NCBI GenBank assembly: GCA_900540855.1 | Contig: UQHK01000001.1 | Coordinates: 186,001 to 250,000, forward strand | Reading direction: 5' to 3' | Origin: an uncultured Collinsella sp. | GTDB lineage: Bacteria > Actinomycetota > Coriobacteriia > Coriobacteriales > Coriobacteriaceae | Length of the DNA: 64,000 nucleotides | In this document: positions 59,231-64,000 of the stretch, in pieces | How the letters are laid out: each line of letters opens with the position of its first letter | How positions within the stretch are numbered: the stretch's first letter is position 1 | Notes under the pieces: generated by a model | Told to the model about the DNA's origin: nothing | Seen by the model: the letters and a program-made list of their open reading frames with translations, nothing else | Database searches by the model: none | Made by a program: the position numbers and the translations under genes

Positions 59231-60405
59231 GCGGCACCCACGATCGACAGCAGCGTCTGGGCAAAGTCGTCCAGATCGGCCGGATTCACGCGGTCATCGA
59301 AGGAGATACGCAGTGCGCCCAGCGCCTGCTCGCGACCGATGCCCATCGCGCTCAGAACGTGGCTGGGATCCATGCTGCCGCTCGAGCATGCCGAGCCTGC
59401 CGATACTTCAAACCCGGCGGCGTCGAGCTTGATGATGAGCTCCTCAGAGTCCATGCCGTCGACGTAGATCGAAACCATACCCGGCAGACGATCGGCCTGC
59501 GCGTAGTCGCCTATCGTGGCGTGAATGCGCGGATGGGCTGTAAGCGTGGCGTAGAGCTTATCGGACAGGGCCTGTAGCGTCGCGCGCTCGCGGTCCACAT
59601 TCGGCAGCAACACAGAAGCGGCAGCGGCAAAAGCTAGCTGCGTGCGCAGATCCTGCGTACCGGCGCGACGGCCGGCTTCCTGGCCGCCGCCAAAGATGCG
59701 GGGGCGCAGCGGCGTGCGGTTCTTAACGTAGAGCGCGCCGGACGCCACAGGACCGCCGATCTTATGCGCGGCAACGGTCATGGCGTCGACGCCCAGCTCG
59801 GTGACATCGAGCGGAATATGCAAGTAGCCCTGGATGGCATCGGTATGAAACAAGGCGCCGGCAGCATGTGCGGCGGCGGTCAGCTCGCGGATGGGCTGCA
59901 CCACGCCGGTCTCGTTGTTGGCGACCATAATGCTCACGAGCGCCACGTCGTCGCCGAGCAGCTCGACAAGCGTGGCAGGCTCAACGTAGCCCGCGCGGCA
60001 GGGCTGCACCAGGTCGACGGTAAAGCCGGCGGCACGCAGCAGCGGCAGGTTGTCCAGAATCGAATCGTGCTCGATGGCCGAAACGATTACACGACCGCGC
60101 TTGCGATCGCGCTGACGAGCGCCCTCGGCAAGACCGAGCAGCGCCAGCTGGTTGGCTTCGGTGCCGCCGTTGGTCAGTACAATCTCGGACGGGCGGACGC
60201 GCGCGCCAAAGCTGCGGGCGATCTCGTGACGTGCAACCTCCAGACGCGCGGCAGCCTTGCGGCCGAGCGAATGCAGCGAATTGGGGTTGACGCCGGCAAG
60301 CTCGCTGTCGTCGTACTCGCGCTGCGCAAGGAGCGCCTCGGCGCGCATGGGCGTCGAGGCGGCATAGTCAAGATTCACGGGTATGCGGTTTTGACCTGCG
60401 GTCAT
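59227..60405 (-). CDS. Cysteine desulfurase (NifS/IscS family)
   Basis: 392-residue PLP enzyme that takes sulfur from cysteine for iron-sulfur clusters or thiolated tRNA. NLDYAAST at the start, EHDSI, the PLP Lys in VAAHKIGGP and the catalytic Cys loop SAGSACSSG are in order. No iscU/nifU scaffold or mnmA is adjacent, so the acceptor is unclear. It overlaps the Nif3 gene by four bases. Confidence 0.93.
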   Translation of the reverse strand: MTAGQNRIPVNLDYAASTPMRAEALLAQREYDDSELAGVNPNSLHSLGRKAAARLEVARHEIARSFGARVRPSEIVLTNGGTEANQLALLGLAEGARQRDRKRGRVIVSAIEHDSILDNLPLLRAAGFTVDLVQPCRAGYVEPATLVELLGDDVALVSIMVANNETGVVQPIRELTAAAHAAGALFHTDAIQGYLHIPLDVTELGVDAMTVAAHKIGGPVASGALYVKNRTPLRPRIFGGGQEAGRRAGTQDLRTQLAFAAAASVLLPNVDRERATLQALSDKLYATLTAHPRIHATIGDYAQADRLPGMVSIYVDGMDSEELIIKLDAAGFEVSAGSACSSGSMDPSHVLSAMGIGREQALGALRISFDDRVNPADLDDFAQTLLSIVGAA

Positions 60406-60411
60406 AAGGGT

Positions 60412-61083
60412 TTATGCCTCCTGTGCGGCCTCGTTGCCCAGCTTCTGCAGCAGCGCAACCTCGGCAGCGGGATCTTCGGACTTAAATACGGCAGAACCGG
60501 CCACGAGCACGTTGGCGCCGGCCTTGACGACCTCGACAATGTTCTTGGAAGAAATGCCACCGTCGACCTCGATGAGGGGCGAAACGCCGTGACGCTCGCA
60601 CATGGCCCTGAGCTCGTGGAGCTTAGCGATGGTGCCCGGGATAAAGCTCTGACCGCCAAAGCCCGGGTTCACGCTCATGAGCAGCACCATATCGACGACG
60701 TCGATGATGCTCTCGAGCACGCACACGGGGGTGGCGGGGTTGAGCACCACGCCGGCCTTAACGCCGCGCTGCTGCAGATGGGTGAGCGTGCGGTGCAGAT
60801 GCGTGGAGGCCTCGTAGTGTACGGTGATCATATCGGCGCCGGCGTCTGCGTACCAATCGACCGTCTCGTCGGGGTTCGACACCATGAGGTGCGCGTCGAC
60901 CGGTACATCGGTGGATCGCTTGACGGCCTTGAGGATGTCAACGCCAAAGGTGAGGTTGCCGGTAAAGTGACCGTCCATAACGTCGAAGTGCACGTAGTCG
61001 GCACCGGCGATCTTGTCGAGTTCGCCCTTGAGGTTGGCCATGTCGGCCGAAAGGACAGACGGAGCGATTTTGATGGAACCCAT
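60412..61083 (-). CDS. rpe: Ribulose-phosphate 3-epimerase
   Basis: 223-residue TIM-barrel enzyme of the pentose phosphate pathway. KIAPSVLSADMANL, HFDVMDGHF, HLMV, MSVNPGFGGQSFI and DGGISSKN are all present; these hold the metal-binding His/Asp residues. Typical length. It lies between the cysteine desulfurase gene and gpsA. Confidence 0.96.
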   Translation of the reverse strand: MGSIKIAPSVLSADMANLKGELDKIAGADYVHFDVMDGHFTGNLTFGVDILKAVKRSTDVPVDAHLMVSNPDETVDWYADAGADMITVHYEASTHLHRTLTHLQQRGVKAGVVLNPATPVCVLESIIDVVDMVLLMSVNPGFGGQSFIPGTIAKLHELRAMCERHGVSPLIEVDGGISSKNIVEVVKAGANVLVAGSAVFKSEDPAAEVALLQKLGNEAAQEA

Positions 61084-61101
61084 GGTAGAAGCCTTTCTGC
61101 G

Positions 61102-62109
61102 CTAGTCGGTGAGTCCGTAGAACTCTTGAGAAGGGACGCGATCGGTAAGAATCTCGAGCGCCCTATCCAAAGTAACACCGTTGTAGAGCGTTTGCTCCAC
61201 AGCAAAGGTGAGCGGAATGTCTACACCCAGTGAACGGGCAAGCTCACTGACGCTGCGGGCCGCGACGGCGCCCTCGACCACCATATGCGTGCGTGCCTGG
61301 TACTCTTCGAGCGACACGCCATGAGCGAACTCGTAGCCAAAGGTGCGGTTGCGCGAATGCTCGGAGGTGCAGGTGGCAATGAGGTCGCCCATGCCGGCAA
61401 GCCCCATGCAGGTCATAGCCTGGCCGCCGCGGGCGTGCACCAGTCGGCTGATCTCGGCCAGGCCGCGCGTCATGATGAGGGCGAGCGTGTTGTCGCCCGC
61501 ACCGCTACCGGCGGAGATGCCGCACACGATGGCGATGACGTTTTTCATAGCGCCGCAAACCTCGACGCCGGTCATGTCCTGCGACAGGTAGATGCGGAAG
61601 GCCGTGGATAGGAGCAGGTCCTTAAAGGTCTCCCCTACCTGCGGATCTTTGCTGGCGATGACGGCGGCAGAAAGCCCGCCGCGGCAGATCTCCTCGGCAT
61701 GGTTTGGGCCCGAGAGCGCCGCGACACGCGACTCGTTGCCGATCTCACTGGCGATGACCTCGCTCATAAGCAGGCCGGATTCGGGCTCAATACCTTTGGT
61801 GAGGCAGAGCACCGGGGTATCGGCGGCGATGAAGGGTGCTGCCTGATGGCATACGCTGCGCAGGTGCGTGGAGGGCACGGCAAAGATGATGGCCTCGGCA
61901 CCGTCGAGCGCCTGCGACAGGTCCGTGGCGGCGACAACGTTGTCGGGCAGCTCGTAGTCCACCAGATACCGGGGATTGCGGTGCTCGGCATTGATGCCGG
62001 CGGCCGTCTGCTCGCTGTGGGCCCACATGGTCACGCGCTCGGCTCGCGCAGCGGCAAGGCCGGCGACGGCGGTTCCCCAGGAGCCGGAGCCAATCAGCGC
62101 AACATTCAT
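61102..62109 (-). CDS. gpsA: Glycerol-3-phosphate dehydrogenase [NAD(P)+]
   Basis: 335 residues. GSGSWGTAVAGLAA nucleotide-binding motif at the start, catalytic Lys in GAMKNVIAI, and the C-terminal family region. It makes glycerol-3-phosphate from dihydroxyacetone phosphate, the substrate of the neighbouring PlsY, so the two genes feed phospholipid synthesis. Confidence 0.96.
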   Translation of the reverse strand: MNVALIGSGSWGTAVAGLAAARAERVTMWAHSEQTAAGINAEHRNPRYLVDYELPDNVVAATDLSQALDGAEAIIFAVPSTHLRSVCHQAAPFIAADTPVLCLTKGIEPESGLLMSEVIASEIGNESRVAALSGPNHAEEICRGGLSAAVIASKDPQVGETFKDLLLSTAFRIYLSQDMTGVEVCGAMKNVIAIVCGISAGSGAGDNTLALIMTRGLAEISRLVHARGGQAMTCMGLAGMGDLIATCTSEHSRNRTFGYEFAHGVSLEEYQARTHMVVEGAVAARSVSELARSLGVDIPLTFAVEQTLYNGVTLDRALEILTDRVPSQEFYGLTD

Positions 62110-62118
62110 GACTCTCTC

Positions 62119-62802
62119 CTACTTATCGTCGGGCTCGGTGACGCGCTTGGTAAACGAGAGCTTGGACTCCTTACCGGCCATGAGCTTTTGGATATTCGAG
62201 TGATGGGCCCACACCACGGTGATGCCGATCATCGCCATGCAAAACTTGAGACCCAGGCTGCTGTACGGAAAGACCGCGCAGGCAGCGATAGGAAGACCGA
62301 CGGCGGCGGCAAGCGAGCCCACCGACACGTACTTGGTGATGGCGACGGCCACGATAAACATGCCCAGCAGCGACAGACCAATGGGCCAGTACCAGGCAAG
62401 AATCACGCCCAAGCCCACGGCGATACCCTTGCCGCCATGGAAGTTGAGGTAGGGAGAAAAGATGTGTCCCCACACGGCTGCCAGGCAAATGACACCGAGC
62501 ATCCAGTCGCCGGGGGCTCCAGGCGCCATGATGTTCGGCGGAAAACCATAGCCCAGATCGGCGATGAGCGGACGGGCGATAAGGACGCAGATGGCGCCCT
62601 TAAGGCAGTCGAGCAGCAGCGTGAGCGCGGCCACCTTGGGGCCGGCCACGCGCAGCGCGTTGGTGGTGCCGATGTTGCCGGAACCCGCCTTGCGAATGTC
62701 CGTATGGTTGAACACGCGGCCCAGGATCAGGCCAAACGGAATCGCCCCGATAAAGAACGAGACCACGGCGCAGATGGCGGTCAGCAGAATCGGATTATGC
62801 AT
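62119..62802 (-). CDS. plsY: Acyl-phosphate:glycerol-3-phosphate acyltransferase PlsY
   Basis: 227-residue integral membrane enzyme that puts the first acyl chain on glycerol-3-phosphate. Family motifs are SFFIGAIPFGLILGR, GSGNIGTTNALRV and FHGGKGIAVGLG. Start 62802 follows AAGGAACA; the longer frame from 62850 overlaps der further. It overlaps der by eight bases and precedes gpsA by nine bases. Confidence 0.95.
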   Translation of the reverse strand: MHNPILLTAICAVVSFFIGAIPFGLILGRVFNHTDIRKAGSGNIGTTNALRVAGPKVAALTLLLDCLKGAICVLIARPLIADLGYGFPPNIMAPGAPGDWMLGVICLAAVWGHIFSPYLNFHGGKGIAVGLGVILAWYWPIGLSLLGMFIVAVAITKYVSVGSLAAAVGLPIAACAVFPYSSLGLKFCMAMIGITVVWAHHSNIQKLMAGKESKLSFTKRVTEPDDK

Positions 62803-64000
62803 CCTTTTGTTCCTTCTTCCTAAAGAAGAGTCGAATGGGCGTGCCGGCAAAATCGAAAGTCGAGCGCATGCGGTTCTCCACGTAGCGCTGGTAGGTGTCG
62901 TTGACCAGGTCGCTGTGGTTGACGAAGAACGTGAACGTCGGCGGGTTGATGCCCGTCTGAGTCACGTAGTGCATGCGCAGGCGGCGCTTGCCGTCCACCA
63001 CGGTGTGGCCGAACTCGCGCAGGTCGGTGAGGAAGGTGTTGAGGCGCGAGGTGGTGATCTTTTGCGAGCGCGTCTTCTCGGCGGCGTCGACCATCGCCCA
63101 GATCTTCTCGACGCTGCGGCCGGTCAGGGCAGAGATGCGCAGGTACTGGGCCCAGGGAGCCATAACGCCCAGACGGCGGTCGACGGTCTCCATGCAGGCC
63201 TCGCGCTTGCGGTCGTCGTCGAGCAGGTCCCACTTGTTGAGCAGCACCACGATGGCGCAGCCGCGCTCGATGGCCAAGCCCATGACCTTCTGGTCCTGCT
63301 CGGTGACGCCCACAGAGGCGTCGACGACGAGCAGTGCCACGTCGGCGCGATCGATGGCGCGCAGGCCGCGGACCATCGAGTAGTACTCGATGTTCTCGTA
63401 CACGGTGCTCTTCTTGCGAATACCCGCGGTGTCAACCATGCGGTAGTGCTTGCCGTTGCGCTCCACGACGGTGTCGATGGCGTCGCGCGTCGTGCCGGCA
63501 ATGTTGGACACGATGGAGCGGTCGGCACCTAGGATGCGGTTGAACAGCGAGGACTTACCGGCGTTGGGGCGGCCGATGATGGCCACGTTCAGCGCATCGG
63601 GGAACTCGTCGGCGACTTCGTCCTCTTCCTCCGGAAGCAGGGCCACGATATCGTCGAGCAGGTCGCCCGTGCCGTGGCCGTGCAGGGCCGAGAGCGGCGT
63701 GGGCTCGCCGATGCCGAGCGAATAGAACTCCCAGATACTGTCGTTCTCGCGATCGGGGTTGTCGAGCTTGTTCACCAGCAGAAAGACCGGCTTGTCGCAG
63801 CGCTTGAGCATGCGGGCGACCGACTCGTCCTCCTCGGTGACACCGGTGCGGCCGTCGACCACAAACAGGATGACGGCGGCTTCCTCGGCGGCGGCGAGCG
63901 CCTGGTCGCGGATGGACGTGGCAAAGACGTCATCGCTCTTGAGCGGCTCGATGCCGCCCGTGTCGACGATGGTGAACTCGCGGCCGTTCCAATCGGCCAT
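62795..64000 (-). CDS. der: Ribosome biogenesis GTPase Der (cut by window end)
   Basis: The visible 401 residues lack the first P-loop, which lies beyond the window; the first Met seen is internal. They contain the G3/G4 part of GTPase domain 1 (DTGG, NKLDN), the full domain 2 (GRPNAGKSS, DTAGIRKKS, NKWDLL) and the C-terminal KH-like domain ending FFRKKE. Der acts in 50S subunit assembly. An acidic linker separates the two domains. Confidence 0.95.
   Translation of the reverse strand: MADWNGREFTIVDTGGIEPLKSDDVFATSIRDQALAAAEEAAVILFVVDGRTGVTEEDESVARMLKRCDKPVFLLVNKLDNPDRENDSIWEFYSLGIGEPTPLSALHGHGTGDLLDDIVALLPEEEDEVADEFPDALNVAIIGRPNAGKSSLFNRILGADRSIVSNIAGTTRDAIDTVVERNGKHYRMVDTAGIRKKSTVYENIEYYSMVRGLRAIDRADVALLVVDASVGVTEQDQKVMGLAIERGCAIVVLLNKWDLLDDDRKREACMETVDRRLGVMAPWAQYLRISALTGRSVEKIWAMVDAAEKTRSQKITTSRLNTFLTDLREFGHTVVDGKRRLRMHYVTQTGINPPTFTFFVNHSDLVNDTYQRYVENRMRSTFDFAGTPIRLFFRKKEQKDA

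Overview
The window looks like a chromosome segment of a high-G+C anaerobic actinobacterium of the class Coriobacteriia, most probably Collinsella or a close relative. The reasons are the Actinobacteria-type garA-ftsR-phosphatidyltransferase cluster, combined with Firmicutes-like elements (RNase J, RNase Y-SpoVS, and a lexA/yneA-like divergent pair), strong AGGAGG-type ribosome binding sites, frequent GTG/TTG starts and G/C-rich third codon positions. The genus is an inference from gene content and order; no alignment was possible.

Layout. 1-13.9 kb, plus strand: end of comEC, then holA, rpsT, lepA, dusB, hemW, two J-domain genes (one a membrane-anchored variant), mtaB, phoH, ybeY, dgkA, era, recO and rpsO. 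14-25.8 kb: pnp, a long palindromic repeat, rnj, ftsK, a RodZ-like gene, yajQ, rimO, pgsA and a CinA amidase. 26-34.9 kb: recA-recX behind an SOS-box promoter, rny-GHKL ATPase-spoVS, and miaB-miaA-hflX. 34.8-37.8 kb: lexA with a membrane acyltransferase-like gene, divergent from a YneA-like LysM gene, then nrdR and dut. 37.75-38.2 kb is a nest of large palindromes between convergent genes. 38.2-46.3 kb: a glycolipid-type glycosyltransferase, trxB, a DUF1836 regulator, degV, an NlpC/P60 hydrolase, apt, and ftsR-garA-phosphatidyltransferase. 46.4-56.3 kb is an accessory block. It holds a very G+C-rich lantibiotic-immunity-type ABC transporter with its own two-component system, followed by a patchy locus with a DUF6273 pseudogene, a small membrane protein, a zinc-ribbon/TPR membrane protein and a Flp-pilin/DUF6273 fusion gene carrying a nine-G tract. 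The block ends at tRNA-Pro(GGG). 56.5-64 kb, minus strand: der (partial), plsY, gpsA, rpe, a cysteine desulfurase, a Nif3-family gene, a CT398-type zinc-ribbon gene and coaBC.

How it works together. Most of the window is housekeeping: translation and tRNA modification (holA is replication; rpsT, lepA, dusB, mtaB, rimO, miaA, miaB, ybeY, era, rpsO), RNA decay (pnp, rnj, rny), phospholipid synthesis (pgsA, plsY, gpsA) and DNA repair. The repair genes are tied together by three clear GAAC-N4-GTTC LexA boxes (one at recA, two at lexA/yneA-like). The most unusual part is 51.3-55.9 kb. I read it as a possible phase-variable surface pilin-like locus with a decayed partner copy of the same variable domain. 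Other notable items are a hairpin that would bury the nrdR start codon, a nearly identical 15-bp element in the promoters of a DUF1836 regulator and degV, and palindromic repeats that keep their stems paired although the outer stem sequence differs between copies.
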